From Arion vulgaris (Eukaryota; Mollusca; Gastropoda; Stylommatophora; Arionidae): DNA of 64,000 nucleotides. A model generated the notes under the pieces. That model did not search any database, was not told the DNA's origin, and worked only from the letters and a program-made list of their open reading frames with translations. A program made the translations under genes and the position numbers. Below are positions 33,425 to 43,573 of the stretch, piece by piece (the first letter of the stretch is position 1; each line of letters opens with the position of its first letter). The stretch covers positions 85,470,941 to 85,534,940 of the forward strand of contig CM036753.1 in NCBI GenBank assembly GCA_020796225.1, read 5' to 3'.

Positions 33425-33610
33425 ATGTTCAAGGTCTACACAATGAGTCCGTTTCTCTGGATGTATGTTGTGTTTGTTAGTTCATCAAGGATTCCAAACA
33501 GCTTTATGTTGATACCTATCTCTGTTGGCCAGTGTTCTTTCCGCAGTTGATTCATTAGGTGACAATCTTGCAGGATGTGTTCGGCTGTTTGTCCACATGT
33601 GGATCATGGC
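33425..33610 (-). pseudogene. C-terminal tail of an I/Nimb-like LINE protein
   Basis: On the - strand: CGQTAEHILQDCHLMNQLRK, EHWPTEIGINIKLFGILDEL, then IQRNGLIV and a stop near 33440. This matches the (C)..TAEH.LQ.C....LR...WP....KL(Y/F)G tail of I/Nimb-type LINEs. Confidence 0.7.
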
Positions 33611-33638
33611 GCTAGTTTTAGTCTGTGTAAGTGTCTGT

Positions 33639-33829
33639 TCATAGGAGGTGAAATAGCTGAATGGTTCAAAATTCAAAAGGGGGTAAAACAGGGATGTATC
33701 CTGTCCCCATACGTATTCAACATATATGTAGAGAACATTATGAGAAATGTAAAATACGATGCAAACTATGTGAATTACGACCCTTTCACTATAGGTGGTA
33801 AATCCATACCAGAGCTTAGATACGCAGAC
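33639..33829 (+). pseudogene. RTE-like reverse transcriptase fragment
   Basis: GGEIAEWFKIQKGVKQGCIL then SPYVFNIYVENIMRNVK is RT motif B of the RTE clade. The reading continues to SIPELRYAD, the first three residues of the catalytic YADD box, and stops being RT exactly there because repeat R1 begins. About 64 residues in total; catalytically dead. Confidence 0.82.
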
Positions 33830-34100
33830 GGGTCAAGGCGAAACCCCACACAAGATTAGTGAGCTGGCACTAATCAAGATCATACCCACCTCACGTTGTG
33901 AACCTGGAAACAGACTATGGTTCTTGTCTGTGTAAGCGGGTAGGGATCTAGGAAGAGATACTCTGGTATAGGTAGTTATGCGGGCGTAGTCACGTTGGAT
34001 GAGATCCGCTGCAACACAGACGAGCGGAATCCCAGAGTGACTATTAATGCACATCTCTCCGGCCGATGGGAAAAGCTGAACGGATAATCATAAAGGGATG
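33830..34100 (+). repeat. Interspersed repeat R1, copy 2
   Basis: Matches 11411-11695 over its length (GATTAGTGAGCTGGCACTAA, GTAAGCGGGTAGGGATC, GAATCCCAGAGTGACTA). It starts at the base where the RT fragment's YADD box is cut. Confidence 0.7.
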
Positions 34101-34619
34101 AGGTGTGCATCCAGAGAAGAGACGTGGGTCCACATAGGGCGAAACTGAGCTCTGAGGTGTGGGCCCGAGTTTAGCTCCGTGTCCGGGCAATCTAGAGGCA
34201 TGGTGAATGTGTGCACGGTGAGAACTAATAGACACCGTGGCCAGGCACCAAAGCAGAGCGAACACGCATGCGAACGATGCACGGTGGTCATAACGTAGGG
34301 CATACGTGCACGGTGCTCATGGTGGAGTGACGAAGGGACGTGGCAGCGTAGGGTGGCGAACCACTCAAATGTGAAGCAAAACTGGAAAGCCCAGCAGAGG
34401 CTTGAATCCAGTGTGCGTTTTGCTGCGAGGAACTACTACTGCCTTGTAGTTTGATTGGGGACAATCAAAGACCAGCGGAGTAAACCGTACACAAAACTGG
34501 ACGGCAGGCAAACCAGGTAGTCCAAATAAAGACCATGTAACCTGGGAAGAGGGCACAACAACCCGGGAGGGTAGGTCGTCTAAGGTCGCTATCTCTTGCC
34601 ACTTGCAATACTAACGGTG
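34101..34619. other. G+C-rich unknown sequence after R1
   Basis: Higher G+C than the surroundings, with recurring GCACGGTG words (about 34213, 34278, 34309). Probably the body of the R1 element. No protein was recognised on either strand. Confidence 0.35.
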
Positions 34620-34985
34620 AGAATACAATCTACTGACAATGGCTTGCTGTGTTCGTTAGTGTTTTAGCTGCAATGTTTAGAGCCTGTACCTCAGCCGAAT
34701 TTTCCAGTAGGTGTACCGTTGGATTCATTTGTTTGATCTTGGTATCTTACATTAACTCATGCCCTTCTCACTACTCCAGTTGCCGATCCATCTATACCAT
34801 TTATATATTTGGATCTTGCTTGTTTGGATATAGTTGTTCTGTCAATTAACAGGTTACTGTTTTCTTTTGGAGAGTATTTAGCTCTCCCATGTACGTCTGG
34901 TAGTTCTTATGGTATAATTATTATGGGGTTGGGGAGTATTATATCCTTGGTGATGTCTGGTAGATCGTTCTTATATGTTCTAATT
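34620..34985 (-). pseudogene. RNase H N-terminal half of an I/Nimb-like LINE
   Basis: On the - strand: YINGIDGSATGVVRRA with the first catalytic Asp, then VRYQDQTNESNGTPTGKF, and after a frameshift AEVQALNIAAKTLTNT with the catalytic Glu. The same layout is seen in the + strand copy at 37140-37340 (HTDGSAENAVKNGGSG, PTGKFCHDYDGEIQALK). Confidence 0.7.
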
Positions 34986-35074
34986 CATAGGTTCCCAACC
35001 ATTTTTAGCGCAGAGAAGAAAATTAGAGGTTTACAAGTTGATTTCGCAGAAGAAGCCTATTTTTATAGGGATTT

Positions 35075-35577
35075 GAAATGTGAGGACGCTGCGAGATGTC
35101 CCAACGGACAGAGATGCATCACTGCCAGCTCACAGTGCTAGAATTATGTGAAACAAGATGGAATGCCTTTAGGAAACAAGACTCGGACGGGAGAAACGCT
35201 GCTCTACTCGAGCAAAGAAAATTAAGATGACCCCATTAAAATGGTGTGACCATGCTGCTATCCAATGAAGCGTCCAAAAGGCTGATGAAATGGGAACCAG
35301 TGTCTGACCGCATCATAAGTGCCCAATTTAAAGTTAAGTTCCAGAAGACCTACATCATTATGTATTATGCCCCGAAGAACAGCGCAGAAGAGGAGAGGAA
35401 AGAACATTTCTATTCACAACTGCAGATAAAGTACAAAAGCATGACATGCTGATTCTTATGGGAGACCTGAATGTCAAGGTTGGCAGCGATAACACTGGTA
35501 ATGAGAGAGAGATGGAAATTGATGGTCATGGAAACATAAATGAAAATGGTGAGCTATTTGTAGATTTCTGTGCCCAT
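35075..35577 (+). pseudogene. APE-type endonuclease fragment of an RTE-like LINE
   Basis: Readable in several frames: QLTVLELCETRWNAFR (about 35124), RLMKWEPVSDRIISAQFKVK (about 35279), TYIIMYYAPKNSAEEERKEH (about 35350), then MGDLNVKVGSDNTGNERE (about 35456) containing the GDxN active-site box, and NINENGELFVDFCAHQ. This domain nicks target DNA. There are at least two frameshifts. The similarity stops at about 35577, where the - strand RT of another element starts. Confidence 0.8.
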
Positions 35578-35590
35578 CAGCTCCCAACTT

Positions 35591-36370
35591 GATCAACTTG
35601 TTTCCTCAGGATAGCTAACTTCATTCTTGCTTTTGTCTGTTCTCTCCAAGTGGGGCTCCCATGTAATTCTTTTATCTAATGTGATGCCTAAGTGATTTGG
35701 TTCCTCGTCTATTGGAACTTGTGCGTTCCTGAGTAGTATTTATCCTGCCCTGTCTTTCTTTGTTTGATAGTGTGAATAGTGCTGTTGGCGATTTTTCAGC
35801 GTTGATCTGCACCAACCACTTCTCTGCCCATGTTGCCTGCAACCTTTTGTATTTGTTTATTAGCTATAGTTATGTGTTCTTCTACACTCCATACTGCTAT
35901 GTCATCAGCATAAAGGACAGTTCTCACACCATGTGGCAGATCTGGTATGAGGTCATTGATGAATACGAGGAGCAAGGTGGGAGACAATACTGGTCCCTGA
36001 GGGACCCCATGTTTTAAAGTTTTTTTAACTATTGAGGTCTTCCATAGTGACTCACTTGTAACCCATCTTTCCATACTCTATCAAAGGCTTTTTGAAGGTC
36101 TATCCAGAGGGTGCAGACTTTCTTTTTTTCTGTTGGAAGGCATCTTCAACAATCTGTGATATATATGTTATGTGATCTTCTGTGCTGTTGTGTTCTCTAA
36201 ATCCTGCTTGTTCTGGCACTAGTAGTTTCTCTGATTCCAGGTACCATTTAATTAAGTTTTCTGTTGACCATTCTCTCTATTATTTTGCAAACACAGCTGG
36301 TTAAGCTTATGGGTCTGTACCTGGTGGCCTTCTTGTTGTTTTTCCCTTTCTTTATTATGGGGCACATGAG
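35591..36370 (-). pseudogene. Reverse transcriptase fragment, I/Nimb-like
   Basis: On the - strand: YRPISLTSCVCKIIERMV (about 36330-36280), WIDLQKAFDRVWKDGL (about 36105-36060, motif A Asp in DLQKAFD), HGVPQGPVLSPTLLLVFIND (motif B) and VLYADDIAVWSVEEH (motif C, YADD intact), then thumb residues down to LAILRK near 35600. There are breaks between motifs A and B and in the thumb. Motifs B and C share one open frame (35796-36074). Confidence 0.85.
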
Positions 36371-36459
36371 TGCCAGTCTCCATATTTGTGGTATATTTCT
36401 AATAATTTCGTTATTGCTAGATATAAGAAGATACTGAGATACATGAAATAAAAAAAAGG

Positions 36460-36960
36460 AAGAATGGATTTCATTAGCAGCAAAGGATTTTTAAAAAAGC
36501 ACAGGTTCACCTTCCGGTCTCTTACCATCCCTTCTAACTCTTTCCATATTTTACCTATCCTTTTAATATCAGTCTCTAGCTCTCTCCTGGTATTTATAGG
36601 CCTTCCCCTACGGTTCCAAAACAGTGCCTGTCTTGCAATGCTTCCGTTCGGTCTTCGAACAATAGAACAGCACTTACTTCACATTTGGTTGAGAGATTCT
36701 CAGCTTTGTGTTTGTTTTGATCTCCTTTGACTTCCATATCTTACTCAATGCAATAAGGTTTCCCCTTACTTTTTGTATCCTTATCTTGACATCTTTGTTT
36801 GTTCCCCTTCTGTGTCGCGACCAAAGTATGTGTGATTCTACATCCTGTATAGTAGTTTTCTCCAGCATAATCTGGTACACTGCATGTATTTTCAAACCTA
36901 GTTGCTAACATTATTTAGAACATTCATTTTATCTGTGTATGATTGGGGGCCACAATGCCA
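36460..36960 (-). pseudogene. LINE C-terminal fragment, RTE-like
   Basis: On the - strand: VRGNLIALSKIWKSKEIKTN (about 36765) and, further down, RGRPINTRRELETDIKRIGK then IWKELEGMVRDRKVNL (about 36600-36510). These match the IWKSK...TK.RI and RGRP..T...E...I...W.EL....DR segments that follow the RT in RTE-like LINEs. Confidence 0.65.
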
Positions 36961-37039
36961 GATCCTCTAGTTGTTTAATAAATGTCCATTGTATTGTATG
37001 TGTCCAAACCGTGTATACCATCTTTGCTATAAGTCATGC

Positions 37040-37685
37040 AAATGTGGAACCTCTTAGGCTGCAGAAAATAAATTCATGATGGGACCATTGATCCCAAAGA
37101 ATGGACGGATGAGCACTAGACAGTCACTCCAGTTTACTTGATGAAGAATACCCATATTATGATCCCTGGGTACATACGGATGGATCAGCAGAAAATGCAG
37201 TGAAGAATGGAGGATCAGGAGTGTACATAGAATACCCAAACAACGTTAGAGATGCGATTAGAGTACCAACTGGGAAATTCTGTCACGACTATGATGGAGA
37301 AATTCAGGCACTCAAGGTGGCAACTAAGAAACTGTTGAATACCAGAACCTGTTGTATTTTTGACTGATACAAAATCAGCACTCCAGTCCAGAAAATTGCC
37401 AGGTCTACAGACTCTACTTTTTAAACAGCGCAGTGGATACACTCTCACTGTTGAATACCAGGAAATTAAACATCTTGGAACAAGTTGTCATTCTGTGCCT
37501 TAGAACAGGACACAATCGACTCCGTAGCCACATGGATACAAAATTCAAGATTGGCAATTCAGCCATGTGTACAGGCACACCAGACTACAGAGCACATACT
37601 TCAAGACTAACGAAACAACACTCAACAGAAAACTACACGGACCTCTGTGTGAGCTACAAAAGACAGTGAAGTTCATACAAGAGAC
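37040..37685 (+). pseudogene. RNase H and C-terminal domain of an I/Nimb-like LINE
   Basis: PWVHTDGSAENAVKNGGSGV (first Asp at about 37173) is followed by VPTGKFCHDYDGEIQALKVA (Glu). After stops and shifts come VIXCLRTGHNRLRSHMDTKF-like residues (about 37493-37545), the post-RNase H domain. At least three stops. Same type as 34620-34985 but on the opposite strand. Confidence 0.72.
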
Positions 37686-37689
37686 AACA

Positions 37690-38025
37690 TAACCTCTGTT
37701 TTCGTTATATTCATGTTTAATCCTTTCTCTCAATAATATGTATATCAGGTCTTGTTCATTTGCAGCCATGAAAATTCTGTCAGCGTATCTTAGATTGTCC
37801 ACCAACTGTATTCTAACCTTTTTTTCTATGCCCCATGATGTTTTTACTGTATAGGTTAAACAGGTCTGGTGAGAGTACACGTCCTTGTCTTACTCCTAAT
37901 TGTATCGCATGATAGATTCCAATCTGATTCTCTAGTCTTATGGCTGCACTTTGTTGCCAGTACATATTCTTTATCAGTCTAAGATCTTTCTCATCAACAT
38001 TTATACTTTCTAATATCCAAATCAG
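37690..38025 (-). pseudogene. Reverse transcriptase fragment
   Basis: On the - strand: [40 protein letters not shown] (motif B, Cys to Arg in QGC), then after a shift [20 protein letters not shown], where the YADD box reads YADR. The second catalytic Asp is therefore lost. It abuts a + strand copy of a related LINE at about 38025. Confidence 0.75.
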
Positions 38026-38870
38026 TAACATCAGGAGTACGGCAAGGATGTGTTTATCACCTCTCCTCTTTATTATATACATGGATAGTATCACCAAAAT
38101 AGCAAACATCACGAGACATAGACCAACAAAATGAACTCTTTGCTGACGACCAGTGTTTATTCCATAATAATATTGAACAGCTTCAAGAACACAAACTTAC
38201 TCAACAATAGCTGCCTCAAATACAACATGAAGATCAACATACAAAAGTCATGACTATAAGCAAAGAACATAAAGATATTAACATTCAAATAAATGACCAA
38301 ACGCTAAAGCAGGTGAGAGAATTCAAATACCTTGGAAGTATCTTCACATCTGATAGTAGACTGGACAGAGAGATCGAAACTAGAATCCAGCAACATTACA
38401 TACCAGCTTACCCCAATCTTGAAACACCCAGCAATTCCAGTAGAGACTAAAGGACAGATTATAAATGCAATCTTCATACCAACACTGTGCTACCAGTGCC
38501 AAACATGGCACTGACAAAAGAACAAGAAAGGAAAATTACCACATGCGAAATGAGATGCTTGAGGAAAGCAGTAAATAAAACAAGAAGAGACCATATAAGA
38601 AATTAGAAGAACAGTCGGAACAACACCTGCTATTAGATTTATTGAAAAACAGAGACTTAAATGGTTTGGCCACTTGGTCAGAATGAACCCGAATACACCA
38701 GTTGCAAGAGGGTACAACCTGAAAATGGAATCATCAAGAGGAAGGGGCAGACCAAGAAATAGATGGGTTGATGGAGTTACAGACATCTTAAAACTCCACA
38801 ATACCACAACATATCAAGCGACCGAGCGTGCATTATCTCGAAAACCGATCATCAGTTAAACCTGCTACGC
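38026..38870 (+). pseudogene. LINE RT C-terminal half, QCQTW family
   Basis: [24 protein letters not shown] residues at about 38035 give RT motif B. These are followed by KQVREFKYLGSIFTSDSRLD (about 38308), IFIPTLCYQCQTWH (about 38471), VGTTPAIRFIEKQRLKWFGH (about 38610) and RGRGRPRNRWVDGV, then a stop near 38857. Same family layout as 5849-7763. Several frameshifts and stops. Confidence 0.8.
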
Positions 38871-38989
38871 CTAGCGGCAAAAAGCAGAGAAGGACAAAAG
38901 AAAAGAATATCCGAAATATTTCTGAAGTCGAATTGAAGAAGCAGTTAGTGAAAATGGCCTTTATTTGTGATTGGAAGATTTTAAAATCA

Positions 38990-39335
38990 TGGTTTCAAGG
39001 TCTGACAAAACTGTGAATGAATTACAGAGCCAATTCAAAGTTATGGATGACATCAGAACTTTTCATCCAGTGGCTACAAGAAATTGTTTCTTCAATGATA
39101 AACCAAGAAAAGTTCTTTTAATTGTTGGCAAATGTTCAGCCCACAGAAGAATTAAGAATTTGAAAGCAACAGGATGTTTATGCATTCAGGTTATGAAACA
39201 ACGATGCCATCAGATATTTCATAGGTTGAAATTGAGATTTTCCTTTAAAAACATCTGGTTGACACAGATAAGCTATACAATTGCATTCAATGAAATCCTT
39301 AAATACAAGCAGCCACACATTACAATGACGTAACA
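38990..39335 (+). pseudogene. pogo/Tigger-like DDE transposase fragment
   Basis: The frame 38971-39333 contains KPRKVLLIVGKCSAHRRIKN then LKATGCLCIQVMKQRC, which fits the (R)KVLL(L)xDNCSAH...L..I....L.PN.T...Q.MD.G block of the DDE_1 domain in pogo/Tigger elements. The catalytic Asp of DNCSAH reads Gly (VGKCSAH). About 115 residues; neither termini nor inverted repeats were found. Confidence 0.6.
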
Positions 39336-39383
39336 CAATATATAATTCATGAATAAATTTTTAATGGGAATTGCAGTCAATGT

Positions 39384-39457
39384 TTAATCTCCTGAATCTT
39401 CATCATCGCCTCCAACACCAGAATGGCTCCTCTTGGCATTCTTCCTCTTAACACGAC
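39384..39457 (-). CDS. Candidate terminal exon of an unknown gene
   Basis: On the - strand, a strong acceptor (TTTTTTCCTTTTTCTTCAG, ending at 39458) is followed by 24 codons including the stop: RVKRKNAKRSHSGVGG then DDEDSGD and TAA. A basic stretch followed by an acidic tail is common at the C-end of nucleolar and chromatin proteins. An ATTAAA word lies about 27 bases after the stop. I found no upstream exon; a 9-base candidate at 39535 is not credible. It could be chance or a retrogene relic. Confidence 0.3.
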
Positions 39458-39644
39458 CTGAAGAAAAAGGAAAAAAATATTGAAATTCCAACTATCTGAC
39501 CAATCAATGATTAATTAATTTCTTACTGCAAACCTGTGATGCCTAGAAAAGTATGCATCAAAGTAATCATTACTCAAAATTCAATAGCAAACAACGTCCT
39601 GTTTGCTCTTGAATTTGTTGATATAAGGTTCAAGAAGAACCACA

Positions 39645-40020
39645 TGTAATTCACAAAATACATAAAAACAAAGTTTTGACTAAGAGGCCTTTATCAAGCA
39701 CAGAATAAAACAGACTACACAGCATGCTAAATATAGAATACAGCAATAAACTCCTAACTACCATAAAATGAAAATGTGTCACTAAAAAGAAACATGAAAT
39801 ATATATACAACATATGTACATGCTAGAGAATTCCTATTGCCGACAGCCAAAGATATGGTTCCACGATGAAAAGAATGAGTGGATTGCAAATGGTACACTA
39901 CAGGTTAATACAGCAGAGAAATAGGCACAGGGAATAGCAGAGTAAGAAAATAGGTCAGCCAACAGAATTATAACAAAAGAAATAAGGACAAACATAAGCA
40001 GAGATAATAAGCAATACCTA
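39645..40020 (-). mobile_element. Penelope-like element 3' terminal fragment
   Basis: CACAAAATACATAAAAACAA and AGGCCTTTATCAAGCACAG match the terminal region of the element at 6048-7135 (ACAAAATACATAAACAG, AGGCCTTTATCAAGCAAAC). Its hammerhead-like core is further decayed (GUCAAAAC). The rest is assigned by similar A+T-rich 3' texture only. Confidence 0.5.
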
Positions 40021-40035
40021 CAAACTTCTTGTTTC

Positions 40036-40185
40036 TATTGTTGTTCCAGCGGTGACCACTGTTTTTCCGTGGCATACAACTTCAATGTGGACATATCTGT
40101 GGCCGTGGGTTCAATCCTTGATAGCATCTGAGGCTGCTTTATCTGTTGGGCTACGAATAATACCAAAACAATAATTACACACTGA
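40036..40185 (+). repeat. Direct repeat R3, copy 1
   Basis: About 145 bp, nearly identical to 41250-41397 (CCAGCGGTGACCACTGTTTT, GGCCGTGGGTTCAATCC, CAATAATTACACACTGA). GTGGGTTCAATCC resembles a tRNA B-box, but no matching A-box is clear. The two copies flank a LINE fragment. Confidence 0.85.
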
Positions 40186-40319
40186 GTTGTTTATATATGT
40201 GTTCATTTAATGTCTTGAGATAACATTAATTCTCTAAAAATTTTCTAAACTACTACATGCTTCTAATAATTATATATATATATATATGGCCTTTTTGTCT
40301 TTACAGACGGTCAATTGGC

Positions 40320-41235
40320 AATTGTTTTACTGTGACAACTTCTGAGTTTTCACTTTTCTCTCTTGTTGTTCAGCTCATACATAAGTCTCTTCTCAAAAGA
40401 TTCTGCACCCTTTCTGTTGCAATTTGGCTTTCCACACAACTCTGTCATCAGCTAGTTTTCCCATGTGCTGGGACCTATAGAAAAGTTTTCATTGAGGCTT
40501 TGCAGACATCTTTATATCTGAGCAGTGGTCTGTCCTGGTGTCTCTTCCCCTCCGAAAGTTCACAGAACATTTCTTTTGGTATGCAACAGGTTTCCATTCT
40601 TCTCACATGCCCCAACCATCTGTCGTCTACTGCTGAGCATGCCCATGATGGAAGGCAGATTTGCACGTTGCAGTACTTCAGAGTTGGTTATCTTCTCGTA
40701 CCACCTGATGTTCATAATCTTGTGGAGACATCGAAGGTGAAAGATGTTAAGTCTCCTCTAGTGTCTTTAGTAGGCTGTCCATGTTTCTGAACCATATAGT
40801 AAAGAACTAATTACACAGGCTCGATACGATATATTTTAATCTTCGTCTGCAATGTCAGTTTTGTGTTGTCCACGCTCGCTTTGATAGTATGCTGAATGTA
40901 GTAGCCGCACTCCCTACACGAGCGTTGATTTCTTCATCAAGAGAAAGGCTGGCACTAACCATGGACCCAAGATAGCAGAATTTTGAACTGGTGTTAGATG
41001 GTTGCCATTTAAAGTGATATTTGTTGTGTTACCTCCTTGACATAAAACAATTGTTTTGGAGACACTTATAGTCGGAGAAAATAGGTCGCATGCCTTTGAC
41101 AAATTATTGATTAGGCATTGCAATCTCACTGTGGGCGACTAAGGCAGCATCGTTAGCGAAAAGGAGGACTCTTTTTGTGCATAGCCAGCTGATATAGATA
41201 ATGTGCCTTTCTAATAAGTAACTAATACTTTTCCT
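40320..41235 (-). pseudogene. LINE RT C-terminal half with altered catalytic box
   Basis: On the - strand: RVLLFANDAALVAHSEIAMP (about 41165-41106), the motif C region in which FADD reads FAND. This is followed by INNLSKACDLFSPTISVSKT, NITLNGNHLTPVQN, a broken thumb with SLLYGSETW-like residues near 40800, DRWLGHVRRMETCCIPKEMF (about 40620) and EGKRHQDRPLLRYKDVCKAS (about 40545). Order is as expected for a CR1/L2-like LINE. Stops and frameshifts are present. Confidence 0.75.
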
Positions 41236-41249
41236 GATGTTTATAACAG

Positions 41250-41397
41250 TAAACTTTCCAGCGGTGACCACCGTTTTTCCGTGGCATATAACTTCAATGT
41301 GGACATCTGTGGCCGTGGGTTCAATCCTCGATAGCATCTGAGGCTGCTTTATCTGTTGGGCTGCGAATAATATAAAAACAATAATTACACACTGAAG
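41250..41397 (+). repeat. Direct repeat R3, copy 2
   Basis: Second copy of the block at 40036-40185, lying just upstream (on the - strand) of the LINE fragment. Confidence 0.85.
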
Positions 41398-41730
41398 TAC
41401 ACCACATTTGAAGAGAATTTACAAGGATATACAAACATATATTAAATCAACTCTTGTGCAATTCACATTGGATGTTAATTGAGATATTTGAGGATGGTCC
41501 TAAAAAGGACTGTGCAGTTTGAATCAATGCATGTTTTAATAGTGGACCAGCAGTCTGAATCGAAAGGCAAGTGCTCATTGTGGAGGACAAAAGACAACTA
41601 TGTCAGCGAGAATGGAGTTGACGTCAATACCTGCGATTCTACAGCGATGACGCCACATAAACTCGCACATGTAGGACTCCAGCATATGCCTGTGAGTACC
41701 ATACTTCTTTTTGTTCGACTCCTTTACTGA
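41398..41730. other. No feature recognised
   Basis: Lies on the 3' side of the Merlin-like transposase. An 83-codon + strand frame is open but matches nothing I know. A terminal inverted repeat for the transposon might be here, but I could not pair one. Confidence 0.35.
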
Positions 41731-42600
41731 TCACAGATGTTCAATGTTCTGTGTATGTGCACCCGAGATTGGATCAACAAAGTTCTTGGAGTGGTTAACT
41801 GTCAGATGTTCATATCCAACAATATTTCGCACTCCGTTGTAGGCACGCCATTGGTCAGATACAATAGTAGTACCGAGCCTAATGTGTGCCTCAATAATGG
41901 GTAGCAGCGTTGCTGCTGTTCTGTCAACAACACAGAACATGAAACATTCGCTGGTCTCACGACAGATACCACCAAATACCCAATCAGTTAAACTTTAACT
42001 TTTTTAGAATTGACACAGACTTGGCTAAGGGTGTCATTGAATTGGAAATTTTAAGGCCTAGCCAATGGTGCTAATTTTAATGCTATAGCACCATTTTGAA
42101 AAAAAAATATTGAAGTACCTGTGGTGGAGTAAGTCGCCCAGCGTTACTTTTCCTCCTAGTAAATAGGCTCTCATCAATCTCAACAGTGCGATTTGGGGCT
42201 TCTATATTTATAACTGTAGGGTTTAGTATGAGTATATTAGCACATACCTCACGCAGGTAATTCGACCAGTCAACAGTTAAACCTGGCGACATCTTTAACT
42301 CTTTTTCACAATATGTTATGGTTGTCAAATTCTGAGACCAGCAGTATATGAACAGAATAATCTGTCTATACGTTAGGCGTGAGCCTTCTAACCACGTTCC
42401 TTTTCTAAGATGAAAAGACTCCCTGCAAGCCTGTCTTATGGCAACGCCATCTTTCTGCACTTGCACCTATCGATAATCATACAATATCTTACAGAATGTA
42501 GAATACCAATGCTACTCGCCTTGTTTTCAGTCATTGCAATGATTGCTGATAGCTGTAAAAGATTCATGGTTGCAGGATTCATTTTCAAAGAAAGATTGAC
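41731..42600 (-). pseudogene. Merlin-like (IS1595/ISXO2-type) transposase
   Basis: The N-terminal part (about 42590-42470) reads MNLLQLSAIIAMTENKASSI. The next frame (42466-42083) has ACRESFHLRKGTWLEGSRLT and VEIDESLFTRRKSNAGRLTP (first catalytic Asp). The last (41940-41731) has RLGTTIVSDQWRAYNGV (second Asp), HLTVNHSKNFVDPISGAHT and QNIEHL (final acidic residue). These are the landmarks of the DDE domain shared by IS1595 and eukaryotic Merlin elements. The break between PPQ at 42117 and VFGGICRETS at about 41985 starts at a CAG|GTAC donor-like site, so it could be an intron or an insertion. A frame break near 42460 disrupts the N-terminus. Confidence 0.85.
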
Positions 42601-42870
42601 TGAGATTGACTTTCCGCCCTCAAATAATAAATTGAAATGCAATACAAATTCTGATACCCAAATGTTCAAAATTCCGGTATCGTCACACAAATTTTCAAAT
42701 ACTAATAACTCCGAATACAAATGTATCCACATACTAATGCTTGACCTACCTGGGTCCCAAAGTGGACTGTCCACGACTGTTTACAACATATCTAAAAATA
42801 GATGACGCTTTCCGACAATTTCTAAAAATAGGTCTTCCTGTCAGTTGCGGCCGTCTAATGACAAAGTACC

Positions 42871-43485
42871 GAATTGTATATTCACTAAGAATTGTATATT
42901 CACTAAGAATTGTATATTCACTAAGAATTGTAGGATGGACAGAAGCAAAGAAACAAGTTTCGCAAGGAGTAACGCGGCGTTTATCAGCTAGCACTCCTGG
43001 GAAAAGTATTTATAGTTTTCTCTGTGGAAATCAAGTGACTGCTGGCTGATAAATGACATTTATACCGGCTGTGTGCTATCGGTTACATGTGTGCTGTTCA
43101 GAGCCTAGATCTGGTCCAGAGAGAACATAATAGAATCACTGTCTATCTTTCAAGAATAATTGCCAGAAGAAGCTAAGAATTGTTGAAGGTGTGTATACTT
43201 TCAGATTAAACAAAAATAAAATGGTTTCATAAACTGCGAGTATGTTCTAGAAGTGGGCATTATAATAAGTAAAAGTTGAAATCTGACAGAAAAACTATAT
43301 GGTAGTATTCTGTATTTTTTTCGGAAACTGTGTGTAATGATGCGTACTGCTTTTAGCCATAAAAAAGACTGAAAACTACCGACCAGGGTAAGAGCGAAAT
43401 ACCAAAAATCAAAGTAAGGTAGTTTTACAAAGTACAAGATCAGACTAAATCGACGCTTCGGTCTTTATCACACAAAGGATACAAT

Positions 43486-43573
<88 letters not shown>

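Larger units (their letters stand above)
33425..36370 (-). mobile_element. I/Nimb-type LINE, interrupted by RTE-type pieces
   Basis: Reading the - strand from 36370 down, three segments come in the correct order for one element. They are RT with thumb (36370-35591), the start of RNase H (34985-34620) and the C-terminal tail (33610-33425). The gaps contain + strand LINE material: an endonuclease fragment at 35075-35577 and an RT fragment plus repeat R1 at 33639-34100. I infer one older element cut by later insertions, with some of its own sequence lost. The order and spacing are seen; the single-element history is inference. Confidence 0.6.
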
